A stretch of 64,000 bases of DNA, from NCBI RefSeq assembly GCF_020524165.1, contig NZ_JAIVKU010000007.1:62001-126000 (forward strand), read 5' to 3'. The position numbers were made by a program, and so were the translations under genes. The stretch is from Guptibacillus hwajinpoensis (lineage in GTDB: Bacteria; Bacillota; Bacilli; Bacillales; Guptibacillaceae). Below the pieces are notes generated by a model. It did no database searches and was not told where the DNA came from. It saw only the letters and a list, made by a program, of their open reading frames with translations. Positions 34,257-42,286 of this stretch are shown here, piece after piece. Within the stretch, counting starts at the first letter, position 1, and every line of letters begins with the position of its first letter.

Positions 34257-35439
34257 TAAACAGCCCATTTGGACGAGAAGCTTTTTAAATATCTCGATTA
34301 GTAATCTATTTATCTTCATCGTGTTCTATGCGCTTCTAACACTACTTCCTATCTACGTAACAGAAGAAATGGGTGGGAGCGAATCTCAAGCTGGACTTAT
34401 CATTACAATTTTCTTGCTATCTGCCATTATTGTTCGTCCCTTTTCTGGTAGATTAATTGATCGTTTTGGGAAAAAGAAAATGCTCGTAACAAGCGCAGCT
34501 TTGTTTGCAACAGCCTCTTTTTTATATCCATTAGTCGATAACTATGTTGCGTTACTTCTTCTTCGTTTCTTTCATGGAGTTTGGTTTAGTATTGTGACAA
34601 CTGCTGCTGGTGGAATTGCAGCTGACACCATTCCCCGTGAACGACGTGGTGAAGGTCTTGGTTACTTTGCGATGTCTATGAACCTCGCAGTTGTCACAGG
34701 TCCATTTATCGCACTTACACTTCTTCAATACGTATCCTATATCGCCATTTTCCTAGTACTCAGCGGCATCATGACGATAGGGGTCCTATGTACACTCGGG
34801 GTGAAAACAATTGAAAATAACGCACCAGCACCTCGTCATTCATTAACATTCCATGACCTATTCGAGAAAAAATCCTTTCCTATTGCAATCGTTGGTCTCT
34901 TTGTCGCTTTTTCATATGCAAGCGTCATTTCGTTTATCTCGCTTTATGCGAAATCAATCGGTCTTCTTGAAGCAGCGGGATTCTTTTTCGCCGTATTCGC
35001 TGTAGCGATGCTCGTCTCGAGACCATTTACAGGAAGAATGTTTGACGTAAGAGGTCCGAACACGGTTATCCTTCCTGCATTTGTTCTATTTGCACTTGGA
35101 CTCATTACGCTTAGCTTAACGACCGAGTCGTGGATGTTACTTTTTGCTGGTGGGTTAATCGGATTAGGTTATGGTTCCATTGTTCCAAGCTTTCAGACAC
35201 TTGCCATACAAGCTGCCCCTGAATCTAGAAGTGCGCACGCAACCGCTACATTTTTCACCTTTTTTGATACAGGCATTGCATCTGGCTCTTTTATACTCGG
35301 CATTGTCGTTACAACAATAGGTTACGCGAATCTTTATATGATTCTCGGGATCTTTGTGATAGGGATTTTGTTCTTCTATCAATGGATTCAAAAACAGAAA
35401 AAAACAGAAAAACAGCTTCATTCTCAAACAAATTACTAA
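34249..35439 (+). CDS. MFS transporter, probable drug or metabolite exporter
   Basis: Twelve-helix major facilitator of 396 aa. The A-like motif GRLIDRFGKKKML between TM2 and TM3 and FTGRMFDVRGPN in the second half, with GGIAADTIPRERRGEGLGYF, are typical of the DHA1-type drug:proton antiporters. Translation is coupled to the marR gene (8-bp overlap, AAGGAG before the ATG). Substrate unknown; regulation by the adjacent MarR suggests a toxic compound or phenolic. Confidence 0.86.
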   Translation: MSSKQPIWTRSFLNISISNLFIFIVFYALLTLLPIYVTEEMGGSESQAGLIITIFLLSAIIVRPFSGRLIDRFGKKKMLVTSAALFATASFLYPLVDNYVALLLLRFFHGVWFSIVTTAAGGIAADTIPRERRGEGLGYFAMSMNLAVVTGPFIALTLLQYVSYIAIFLVLSGIMTIGVLCTLGVKTIENNAPAPRHSLTFHDLFEKKSFPIAIVGLFVAFSYASVISFISLYAKSIGLLEAAGFFFAVFAVAMLVSRPFTGRMFDVRGPNTVILPAFVLFALGLITLSLTTESWMLLFAGGLIGLGYGSIVPSFQTLAIQAAPESRSAHATATFFTFFDTGIASGSFILGIVVTTIGYANLYMILGIFVIGILFFYQWIQKQKKTEKQLHSQTNY

Positions 35440-35528
35440 GGAAATGCTTACCATAGCGATTTAATGGGTTGAAGTATGGGGAAAAAATAAGCTATCATTG
35501 GAGAATCTTATTTTTTCATGAGAGCGAG

Positions 35529-36848
35529 TTGACGACAGTGCAAGCAATCGAAGCAATTAATGCGGTTCTCTGGGGACCCATTATGATATCCCTCCTCCTT
35601 GGAACTGGACTATTTTTCACAATACGTCTCGGATTTATCCAGTTTACAGGATTAAAAGAAGGGTTTCGCCAAACATTTGGTCCTCTTTTTTCAAAGAAGA
35701 AGCAAAACGGTATTTCATCTTATCAGGCACTCTCGACGGCCATTGCGGCTCAAGTTGGAACAGGAAACTTAGCCGGGGTCGCTACAGCTATTGCAGCTGG
35801 TGGTCCCGGAGCTATTTTTTGGATGTGGATCTCTTCCTTCCTCGGCATGGCCACAATATTTGCGGAAGCTGTTCTAGCTCAGAAGTTTCGCGTGAAAGAA
35901 AACGGGGTCATTAAAGGTGGTCCTGCATACTATATCCGCGATGGTCTAGGTAGTAAAAAACTAGCCGCATTTTTCGCCATCGCCATTATTTGTGCGCTTG
36001 GGTTTGTCGGAAATATGGTTCAATCCAACTCTATAGCCGAAGCTTTTCAAACCGCCTTTCAAATTCCGCCGCTTTTGATCGGTTTCGGTGTAGCGATCCT
36101 CATTAGTTTAATTCTATTCGGCGGTATCAACCGTATCGCCCGATTTGCAGGTAATGTTGTGCCAATCATGGCGTTACTTTACATTATCGGAGCGATGATC
36201 ATTCTTATCTTACAATTTGATCAAGTGCTTCCAGCGCTATCCCTTATCATAGAATCAGCATTTACTCCAGAATCCGCTGGAGGGGGTGTGCTTGGTGCTT
36301 CTATTAAAGAAGCGATTCGCTATGGCGTTGCAAGGGGATTATTCTCAAATGAAGCTGGGATGGGATCAACCCCGCATGCTCACGCTGTTGCAGAAGTGAA
36401 GCATCCTGCCCAGCAAGGATTTGTGGCCATGGTGGGTGTCCTGATCGATACCGTTATTATTTGTACCGTTACGGCCCTCGTTATCCTTGTAACGGACGGA
36501 GCAAGTTCGAATTTAACTGGGATTGAACTAACTCAGGCCAGTTTCACAAGTGGGCTTGGAGGCTTTGGGGTCTATTTTATAGCCTTCAGTCTCTTGTTCT
36601 TTAGTTTTACAACGATTTTAGGATGGGCTTACTTTGGTGAAACAAACGTGAACTATTTATTTGGTGAAAAAAGCGTTCCTTATTACCGTGCCGCAGTACT
36701 TGTTTTCATCGTTCTTGGTACCGTCTTAAACGTTCCGTTCGTATGGCAACTTGCCGATACGTTTAACGCCTTTATGGTATTACCAAACGTTATTGCCCTC
36801 ATTGCCTTAAGTAGCGTAGTCAAAAAATCATATAAAGAGCTCTCTTAA
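35529..36848 (+). CDS. AGCS family sodium:alanine/glycine symporter
   Basis: Polytopic symporter (about 439 aa) of the alanine/glycine:cation (AGCS) family that takes up small neutral amino acids with Na+. Signature segments are QVGTGNLAGVATAIAAGGPGAIFWMW, KGGPAYYIRDGLG, GVARGLFSNEAGMGSTPHAHA and FGETNVNYLFG. The TTG at 35529 gives the usual family N-terminus (MTTVQAIEAINAVLWGP); an upstream in-frame start at 35469 adds 20 atypical residues. The ribosome site is weak either way. A paralogue lies at 46475. Terminator follows. Confidence 0.86.
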   Translation: MTTVQAIEAINAVLWGPIMISLLLGTGLFFTIRLGFIQFTGLKEGFRQTFGPLFSKKKQNGISSYQALSTAIAAQVGTGNLAGVATAIAAGGPGAIFWMWISSFLGMATIFAEAVLAQKFRVKENGVIKGGPAYYIRDGLGSKKLAAFFAIAIICALGFVGNMVQSNSIAEAFQTAFQIPPLLIGFGVAILISLILFGGINRIARFAGNVVPIMALLYIIGAMIILILQFDQVLPALSLIIESAFTPESAGGGVLGASIKEAIRYGVARGLFSNEAGMGSTPHAHAVAEVKHPAQQGFVAMVGVLIDTVIICTVTALVILVTDGASSNLTGIELTQASFTSGLGGFGVYFIAFSLLFFSFTTILGWAYFGETNVNYLFGEKSVPYYRAAVLVFIVLGTVLNVPFVWQLADTFNAFMVLPNVIALIALSSVVKKSYKELS

Positions 36849-36850
36849 TA

Positions 36851-36880
36851 GAAAAAAGCGATGCAGCAGCATCGCTTTTT
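36851..36880. terminator. Bidirectional terminator
   Basis: AAAAAAGCGATGC-AGCA-GCATCGCTTTTTT, a perfect stem with tetraloop between the symporter (plus) and the phosphatase gene (minus). Confidence 0.93.
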
Positions 36881-36887
36881 TCTATCT

Positions 36888-37541
36888 TCATTTCTTTAGG
36901 TGAGCATTCATATTCAAACTACGAATAAGGATATCCTCCCGCTCAATATCCAGAACATTGATTCCCGTATTATCCTGAAAGATACGACGATAGTTCGAGA
37001 AAGGCATGCCTAGTATACCTGCAAGGAAGAAACGAATTGTATTGTTATGCGCAACTACGAGCACCGTTTCACCCGGGTGTTTTTCACCAATATCTTTAAA
37101 GAAGGCCGATGCTCTTTCATACATTTCACGTGCATTTTCCCCGGTTCGACCCGCTCTTGTTTCCCAAGGATTCTCCATCCAATTATTCCATGAGTCTGGA
37201 TCTTCTTTTATGAATTCTGCTTTTGATCGTCCTTCCCACTCTCCAAAATCACCTTCATAGATCCGCTCATCTAATTGAATTGGTAAATCTCGTTCTCCTA
37301 AGATATGCTGAGCCGTATGATGCGCCCTTACTAATGGGGAGGCGTAGGCTCGATCAAACGCTATCGAGCTGAGAAAATCCCCTGCGCTTTTCGCTTGTGT
37401 TACGCCTTCATTAGACAATGCAACATCTGTTCTTCCACAATAAAGGTCTCCTGCCGCATTCCATTCACTCTCTCCATGCCGTATGAGATAAATACGTGTA
37501 TGTAATTGTTTTGTATTTGTGTCTGAAACATTATGATTCAA
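36888..37541 (-). CDS. Histidine phosphatase family (phosphoglycerate-mutase-like) protein
   Basis: Cytosolic phosphatase of 217 aa in the histidine acid phosphatase/PGM superfamily. The catalytic RHG motif is in YLIRHGESEWNAAGDLYCGRTD (about 18-38), with substrate-binding Arg in YASPLVRAHHTAQ and the second catalytic His in VLVVAHNNTIRFFLAGILG. Many such Bacillus genes are broad-specificity phosphatases (PhoE-like) or alpha-ribazole phosphatase (CobC-like), so the exact substrate is open. TTG start; the upstream GGAGAGAG site is rather far. Monocistronic. Confidence 0.85.
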   Translation of the reverse strand: MNHNVSDTNTKQLHTRIYLIRHGESEWNAAGDLYCGRTDVALSNEGVTQAKSAGDFLSSIAFDRAYASPLVRAHHTAQHILGERDLPIQLDERIYEGDFGEWEGRSKAEFIKEDPDSWNNWMENPWETRAGRTGENAREMYERASAFFKDIGEKHPGETVLVVAHNNTIRFFLAGILGMPFSNYRRIFQDNTGINVLDIEREDILIRSLNMNAHLKK

Positions 37542-37811
37542 AATTTGTTCACTCTCTCCTACAATTTTCTATCCTTCATTATGGCTGGCTGATCATGGAG
37601 ATGCAAGTATAATCGAAGGTTTCTTCGGACACAAAACTCAGATCGTTTACTGTGCCAGCTGTCTATCCATTATATAGTGGTCTAAAGAGCAGGATTGATA
37701 AGGCTTTGACTAAAATCAAAGTCGTCTCACTATACCAACCAAATGTAAAGCGTTAGGATAAAACTAGAATGCTCATACTAATAAAGATATTTGGAAGGAG
37801 TTGCAACACGA

Positions 37812-38807
37812 TTGATAAACTTAAGTATTCTTGATCAAGCTCCGATTCCTTCAGGAAGCGATTCTTATCGAACACTGGAAAACACTCGTGATCTCGCTAT
37901 TTTAGCCGAAAACTTAGGATATAAACGATATTGGTTTGCAGAACACCACAGTACGAAAGGGTTAGCTAGTACAGCTCCAGAGATTATGATGGCCCATATC
38001 GCAGCCACAACAAACCGAATCAAAGTAGGGTCTGGAGGAGTTTTACTTCCCCAATATAGTCCATTTAAAGTAGCTGAAAACTTTCGACAGCTAGAAGCCC
38101 TTCATCCAGGTCGAATCGACCTTGGTGTAGGACGGTCTCCAGGGGGAACAGCTAAAACGAGACTTGCTTTAACTGACGGCGTAAATAAAAGCTTAAATGA
38201 GTTTCCCCGTCAATTGAAAGAGCTTTCTCACTATTTAACTGATTCAATGCCGAGCGGACACGAGTATGCTGGTATTAAAGCAGCACCACAAACGAAGACT
38301 CCGCCTTCACTCTGGCTTCTCGGTATGGGAGAAAATAGTGCAAAAAAAGCGGCTGAGTTAGGAATTGGATATGTTTTTGGACACTTCATAAAGCCCGCTC
38401 GCGGAGAAAACACGCTAAAAACATACTACCAGTTGTTCAAACCCACTTACTATAGCCCTTCTCCATCAGCTATCATTGCGCTGTTTGTTGTCTGTGGCGA
38501 AACCGATGAGCATGCTGAAGAACTTGCTCAAAGTCAGGATCTATGGCTTTTACGTGTTGAAAAAGGGCTCGATAGCCGCGTCCCATCTCTTGAAGAAGCA
38601 AAGGAATATCGTTATACTGCTACCGAAAGAGACAGGGTAAATATAAATCGAAAACGAATGATAATCGGTTCACCGTCTACAGTTAAACAGAAAATCGATC
38701 AATTAGCCGAGCTTTATCAAACTGAAGAGTTCATGGTACTGACAAACCTACACGACCCGAACGACCGAAAAAATTCATATGAACGCCTAGCAAACATTTA
38801 TTTATAA
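37812..38807 (+). CDS. LLM class flavin-dependent oxidoreductase
   Basis: Bacterial-luciferase-like monooxygenase of 331 aa (F420/FMN TIM barrel). Typical sequence: NLSILDQAPIPSGSD at the N-terminus, YWFAEHHSTKGLASTAPEIMMAHIAATT, VGSGGVLLPQYSPFKVAENF, PGRIDLGVGRSPGGT. This is the YceB-type group of alkanal monooxygenase-like proteins found through Bacillus, substrate unknown. TTG 37812 is taken as start because GGAAGGAG lies upstream at 37792; an in-frame start at 37791 would overlap that site. Terminator follows after a 60-bp gap. Confidence 0.86.
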   Translation: MINLSILDQAPIPSGSDSYRTLENTRDLAILAENLGYKRYWFAEHHSTKGLASTAPEIMMAHIAATTNRIKVGSGGVLLPQYSPFKVAENFRQLEALHPGRIDLGVGRSPGGTAKTRLALTDGVNKSLNEFPRQLKELSHYLTDSMPSGHEYAGIKAAPQTKTPPSLWLLGMGENSAKKAAELGIGYVFGHFIKPARGENTLKTYYQLFKPTYYSPSPSAIIALFVVCGETDEHAEELAQSQDLWLLRVEKGLDSRVPSLEEAKEYRYTATERDRVNINRKRMIIGSPSTVKQKIDQLAELYQTEEFMVLTNLHDPNDRKNSYERLANIYL

Positions 38808-38867
38808 TTTAATTTGCTACAACTGTATCGTTAATGAACACGAAAACAACTAAGGTAGGTCAACTAT

Positions 38868-38907
38868 GAAAACGCCTCTCTTTCATTAATGAAAGAGAGG
38901 CGTTTTC
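38868..38907. terminator. Bidirectional terminator
   Basis: A 19-bp perfect inverted repeat beginning GAAAACGCCTCTC, with T/A-rich outer ends, between the monooxygenase (plus) and the AI-2E permease gene (minus). Confidence 0.9.
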
Positions 38908-38909
38908 AG

Positions 38910-39989
38910 TTATTCTGTTAATTCAGATCGATGCCGTATTCGATAGAATTCATAGAAATTCTTAACGATCACCTTAATGACTGAATAAAGCGGAATGGCA
39001 ATTAGCATTCCAATGAAACCATATAAAGCAGCCGCTACAATTAACAATAAAATAATCGTTAAAGGATGAATGTTTAATCTCTTACCTAGAACCACAGGGG
39101 CTACGAGGTTTCCTTCTAACTGTTGAACGACTATTGTAATGATAATCACATACAAGGCTAAAATAGGTTCTTGAGTTAAAGCGATCACTAGAGCAGGAAC
39201 AACACCAATAATAGGTCCAAAAAATGGAACAACTGCTGTTACCATAACGAATAGTCCTAATATGAGGGCATAAGGCAGACCTATGAGTAAATAGCCTACG
39301 TACATCAAGACCCCGTCTACGACTGCTACAATAATTTGCCCTATGATATAGGCAGATAACGTTTCATCAATTTTATGAAGAATCTTTTTCCCTTCACCTT
39401 GATGCTTATTAGGGAGATATTTCAGCAGAAATGGACTTAGTTTATGATCGTCTTTAAGGAAATAGAACAGGACAAAAGGCACAATTACAAGAACAGTAGT
39501 TGCACTTGTTAGTGCACTCACAACCTGCATCATATGATCACCTAAATTTTGTGTTAAGTTACCCAAATAGCCCGTTGCTTTTTGTCGGAGATTTTCTACT
39601 GAAACCATCTTCATATCGTTCTTTTCCATCATTTTTTCTGCTTCTTTTGCTGATTCCTTCAACTTCTCAGGTAATTCCTTTGAAAACTCAGAAACCTGAC
39701 TTTGAATCGGATTGGCTAGAAACGTAAACCCTGTGTACAAAACACCTGCAATCGCTAAAAATACGATTAATATTGCGGCCAAATCCGACACGTAGGGGAT
39801 TTTCTTGATTAACTTAACGATCGGCTTAATCGCATAATACAAAAATCCAGCGATAAGCACTGGATAAAACAGTGTACCGATAATGGTTTTTACTGGCTTC
39901 AATAAATCTAACTCTGTTAAAAAGAAAAAACATATTAATAATAAAATAATGCCTGTTATATACTTAAAAAAATCATGCTTAATCCACAT
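38910..39989 (-). CDS. AI-2E family transporter (PerM-like permease)
   Basis: Membrane protein of 359 aa with about eight helices. Paired N-terminal helices (about 10-85) precede a soluble helical stretch (about 90-155, FSKELPEKLKESAKEAEKMM). C-terminal helices carry the family motifs KYLPNKHQGEGKKILHKIDETLSAYIIGQIIVA, VPFFGPIIGVVPALVIAL and VQQLEGNLVAPVVLGKRLNIHPLTIILLL. The AI-2E exporter/PerM family includes TqsA and several Na+/H+ antiporter-like members; specific transport role unresolved. Confidence 0.88.
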   Translation of the reverse strand: MWIKHDFFKYITGIILLLICFFFLTELDLLKPVKTIIGTLFYPVLIAGFLYYAIKPIVKLIKKIPYVSDLAAILIVFLAIAGVLYTGFTFLANPIQSQVSEFSKELPEKLKESAKEAEKMMEKNDMKMVSVENLRQKATGYLGNLTQNLGDHMMQVVSALTSATTVLVIVPFVLFYFLKDDHKLSPFLLKYLPNKHQGEGKKILHKIDETLSAYIIGQIIVAVVDGVLMYVGYLLIGLPYALILGLFVMVTAVVPFFGPIIGVVPALVIALTQEPILALYVIIITIVVQQLEGNLVAPVVLGKRLNIHPLTIILLLIVAAALYGFIGMLIAIPLYSVIKVIVKNFYEFYRIRHRSELTE

Positions 39990-40117
39990 TGGCCGTCTCC
40001 TTTGTTTATTTCATTCCACTCACTCTTATACCACTCATTCATCTTTTCCTAACTTCGATTTCAAAAAAAGTTTATTATTCCAAGTAATTGAGGATGGCGA
40101 CGCCAATTTCGATTAAG

Positions 40118-40149
40118 AAAGGAGAAGCAGATCACTCAGCTCCTCCTTT
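40118..40149 (-). terminator. Terminator of the thioesterase gene
   Basis: Minus-strand stem AAAGGAGGAGC/GCTTCTCCTTT (one G-T pair) with a 10-nt loop, a few bases after the ykhA-like stop codon. The T-run is short. Confidence 0.6.
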
Positions 40150-40154
40150 TCATG

Positions 40155-40649
40155 TTATAATTTGGTTAATATTTCCGCTAAATTCTTACTTGTTACTTTA
40201 CGGTCCATTCTTTTTTGAGCTCGTTTTCGCGCCAGTTCATTAAGTTGCCTTTCACCTTCTGTTTCTGGTTCAATTCCAGGAACTTGCCTCGGCTTTCCCT
40301 CAAGTAAAGCAACAAACGAAATAAAGCACGTTGCTGCTATTCGATTGGCACCTGTCAATAAATGTTCAGCGGTTACTTTCACAAAAACTTCCATAGAACT
40401 TTTTCCTGTCCATATGACAAATGCTTCATAATGAATCGAATCTTCTTCGGTAATAGGATGCAAAAACTCAACTGTGTCCATCGATACCGTCACGCACTCT
40501 AGACGAGCATGCCTTGTTGCTGCAATTGACGCTAGCATATCCATGTCTGCAAGTAGTTTCCCTCCAAATAAGGTTCCGTGACTGTTCAAATCCGGAGGAA
40601 AAATACGACTGCTTTTATAGACTCTTGATTCGCTTACTGTCTTTTTCAT
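40155..40649 (-). CDS. ykhA: Acyl-CoA thioesterase (YkhA, hotdog fold)
   Basis: Cytosolic hotdog-fold acyl-CoA hydrolase of 164 aa. It has RVYKSSRIFPPDLNSHGTLFGGKLLADMD (Asn/His/Gly-rich substrate site near residues 8-36), MDTVEFLHPI, IWTGKSSMEVFVKV and AATCFISFVAL, reading closely like B. subtilis YkhA. It frees CoA from acyl-CoA, helping lipid turnover and CoA balance. The ATG at 40649 is preferred, with GGAGAAGGAGAG upstream; the longer in-frame start at 40685 falls in the upstream terminator. Its leader holds a cobalamin riboswitch and terminator, an unusual regulator for this family. Confidence 0.88.
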   Translation of the reverse strand: MKKTVSESRVYKSSRIFPPDLNSHGTLFGGKLLADMDMLASIAATRHARLECVTVSMDTVEFLHPITEEDSIHYEAFVIWTGKSSMEVFVKVTAEHLLTGANRIAATCFISFVALLEGKPRQVPGIEPETEGERQLNELARKRAQKRMDRKVTSKNLAEILTKL

Positions 40650-40670
40650 AACCTCTCTCCTTCTCCAAAA

Positions 40671-40707
40671 CAATAAAAAATGCATACTCTTAACTTAAGA
40701 GCATGCA
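40671..40707 (-). terminator. Leader terminator between cobalamin riboswitch and ykhA
   Basis: Minus-strand stem TGCATGCTCTTAA/TTAAGAGTATGCA followed by six T, 22 bp before the ykhA start and about 70 nt after the B12 box. As the probable expression platform it would stop transcription when cobalamin is bound. Confidence 0.82.
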
Positions 40708-40778
40708 TAACGAATAGGCATCATTTAACCTTCTCGATACACCCCCCTATCATCCGTAGGTCAACCAGTGTTTTAGAA

Positions 40779-40934
40779 AAGGCAGGTCTCCTGACTCGAA
40801 GCTTCTTAGAACGAATACTCCTTCCCTATCATTGATAAGTGGACTAACGCATCGTTTATACTTCTTACAGTGGCGGGACCGCATTGGATTTACACCAATT
40901 TCCCTATTATGTACTGGGTTCAGTACACCTTTTC
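40779..40934 (-). ncRNA. Cobalamin (AdoCbl-type) riboswitch
   Basis: Minus-strand aptamer reading: 5' paired region with AAGGTG, then GGGAA, ATTGGTGTAAATCCAATGCG, the conserved CCCGCCACTG core and the B12 box AGTCAGGAGACCTGCC at 40796-40781. These blocks in this order are the signature of cobalamin riboswitches. Upstream is a sigma-A promoter, downstream an intrinsic terminator and then ykhA on the same strand. An open frame crossing it (40750-40977) is a shadow. Confidence 0.93.
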
Positions 40935-40959
40935 CATATTTATTCAATTGTACCTCTCT

Positions 40960-40988
40960 ATTCTTCACGTTACCCAAATGAAAGTCAA
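40960..40988 (-). promoter_or_regulatory. Sigma-A promoter of the riboswitch-ykhA transcript
   Basis: Minus-strand TTGACT (-35) and AAGAAT (-10) separated by exactly 17 bp, just upstream of the cobalamin aptamer. Confidence 0.7.
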
Positions 40989-40997
40989 TACTGTTTC

Positions 40998-41017
40998 TTA
41001 ATCAAACGTTTAATTAA
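40998..41017. promoter_or_regulatory. Operator-like palindrome next to the ykhA promoter (copy 1)
   Basis: TTAATCAAACGTTTAATTAA, a near-perfect 20-bp dyad centred on ACGT and ending 10 bp upstream of the -35 element. A second copy is centred 31 bp further upstream. The form suits a TetR-type regulator. Confidence 0.6.
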
Positions 41018-41028
41018 CATCAATTTTA

Positions 41029-41048
41029 TTAAACAAACGTTTGATTAA
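41029..41048. promoter_or_regulatory. Operator-like palindrome (copy 2)
   Basis: TTAAACAAACGTTTGATTAA, matching copy 1 at most positions and sharing the CAAACGTTT core. Spacing of the centres is about three helical turns. Confidence 0.6.
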
Positions 41049-41057
41049 CACGATCAT

Positions 41058-41084
41058 AATAAAAAAGACGTCCTAATGACGTCT
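41058..41084 (-). terminator. Terminator of the doxX-dsbA operon
   Basis: Minus-strand stem AGACGTC/GACGTCT with loop ATTAG and a T-run, five bases after the DsbA-like stop codon. Confidence 0.88.
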
Positions 41085-41089
41085 TCTGT

Positions 41090-41740
41090 TTATTCATTCG
41101 TTGATTCCTCAACCAATTGATTTAGTTCTGATAAACTGCTTCCATCAAAGCGTTTACCATCCACAAATAAGGTAGATGTTTCAGGCACATTGTTCTTCTG
41201 GGCATAAGCAATGTCCGCTTTTACTGATTTTTTACCAGCTCCACTTTTATAAGCTTCTACGACCTTATCCGTTTCTTCTTCACTCACTAGGCCACTAAGG
41301 ATATTTGTGAGAAAGGCGAGCGTTAACTTGTTTTTTCCATCCTGTTGTTCATCATAGACAACATGATGAAATTGCCAGAACACGTCGTTTCCAAGTTCTT
41401 GGTAAACCGCTTCAGCAAACTCAGCCGCTCTCGTTGAATCCTCATTTAGAAAAGGATGATGGACAAAATAAAATTTCACTTTACCTGTTGCAATCAATTT
41501 CTCTTGAAGCAAAGGAAAAAAAGAGCGATTAAACGATTGACAGGAAGGGCATTTATAATCACCGAATGCAACCAATTCAACTGGTGCCGTCTCTTCTCCG
41601 AGAACAGGCTGAGATTCTAATTGAAAACCTTTCGTATCAGCGAATGGCTTAAATCGAAGGCTAATCACCAAAAGAACAAGCACAATTGCTATTATGAAGA
41701 AAAACCATCTGACACTGCGTTTTAACTTAGGCTTAGCCAT
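41090..41740 (-). CDS. DsbA family thiol-disulfide oxidoreductase (BdbD-like)
   Basis: Membrane-anchored extracytoplasmic thioredoxin-fold protein (216 aa). N-terminal helix at about 11-29, then PVLGEETAPVELVAFGDYKCPSCQSF with the CPSC active site near residues 64-67, KFYFVHHPFLNEDSTRAAEFAEAVYQ and the cis-Pro region VPETSTLFVDGKRFDG. It would oxidise or rearrange disulfides of exported proteins. Encoded four bases after a DoxX gene, which may be its membrane redox partner, since no BdbC gene is adjacent. Confidence 0.86.
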   Translation of the reverse strand: MAKPKLKRSVRWFFFIIAIVLVLLVISLRFKPFADTKGFQLESQPVLGEETAPVELVAFGDYKCPSCQSFNRSFFPLLQEKLIATGKVKFYFVHHPFLNEDSTRAAEFAEAVYQELGNDVFWQFHHVVYDEQQDGKNKLTLAFLTNILSGLVSEEETDKVVEAYKSGAGKKSVKADIAYAQKNNVPETSTLFVDGKRFDGSSLSELNQLVEESTNE

Positions 41741-41744
41741 TCAC

Positions 41745-42179
41745 TCACTTCCTTTTTAATCCTTCCGCTTTCTGATCATTATGAAACGACCAGCCTTTTT
41801 TCACGAGGTAGGTGGACAGGCTATACGGACCGCCACCGCTTAAAAACAGAGAGAGCGACATCGCTAGAATAGCGATATCTAATTCATATCCGCCAAGCAT
41901 CCCCGTTGATCTTTTCACAGTCAGAAGTGCACCAATTAGGATCATAGAGAACAGCACGCTAATGAGGCGCGTTCCTATGCCAAGAATCATGAGCACCCCT
42001 CCTGCTAATTCAATAACAGCGACAACATAAGCCAGAAATCCAGATATCCCAATTGTTTCAAAGAAAGCTACTGTGTTTGCAATGCCTTCTGAAAACTTTA
42101 AATAACCATGAGCAAAAAAGAGCATACCTACGACCAATCGAATTGTTAACAATCCGAGATGGGGATAGGTTTTCATCAT
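41745..42179 (-). CDS. DoxX family membrane protein
   Basis: Four-helix membrane protein of 144 aa: LLTIRLVVGMLFFAHGYLKFSEG, FLAYVVAVIELAGGVLMILGIGTRL, ALLTVKRSTGMLGGYELDIAILAMSLSLFLSGGG. DoxX family members act in membrane-linked redox and thiol defence. The ATG at 42179 is used because GGGGGAGGATCA directly precedes it; a longer start at 42203 would include this site. It is the first gene of a pair with the DsbA-like gene. Confidence 0.84.
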   Translation of the reverse strand: MMKTYPHLGLLTIRLVVGMLFFAHGYLKFSEGIANTVAFFETIGISGFLAYVVAVIELAGGVLMILGIGTRLISVLFSMILIGALLTVKRSTGMLGGYELDIAILAMSLSLFLSGGGPYSLSTYLVKKGWSFHNDQKAEGLKRK

Positions 42180-42286
42180 TGATCCTCCCCCAGATACTAA
42201 CATTATTTGACACCGTTCGACAGAGCCATCTGTTTAAACGGTATCATACGGTCTGGATAGATTGCAAAAGGATTACGAACTATTTT

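Noticed and set aside
40750..40977. 75-aa open frame on the minus strand
   Set aside because: It lies across the conserved cobalamin aptamer and has no independent coding signs.
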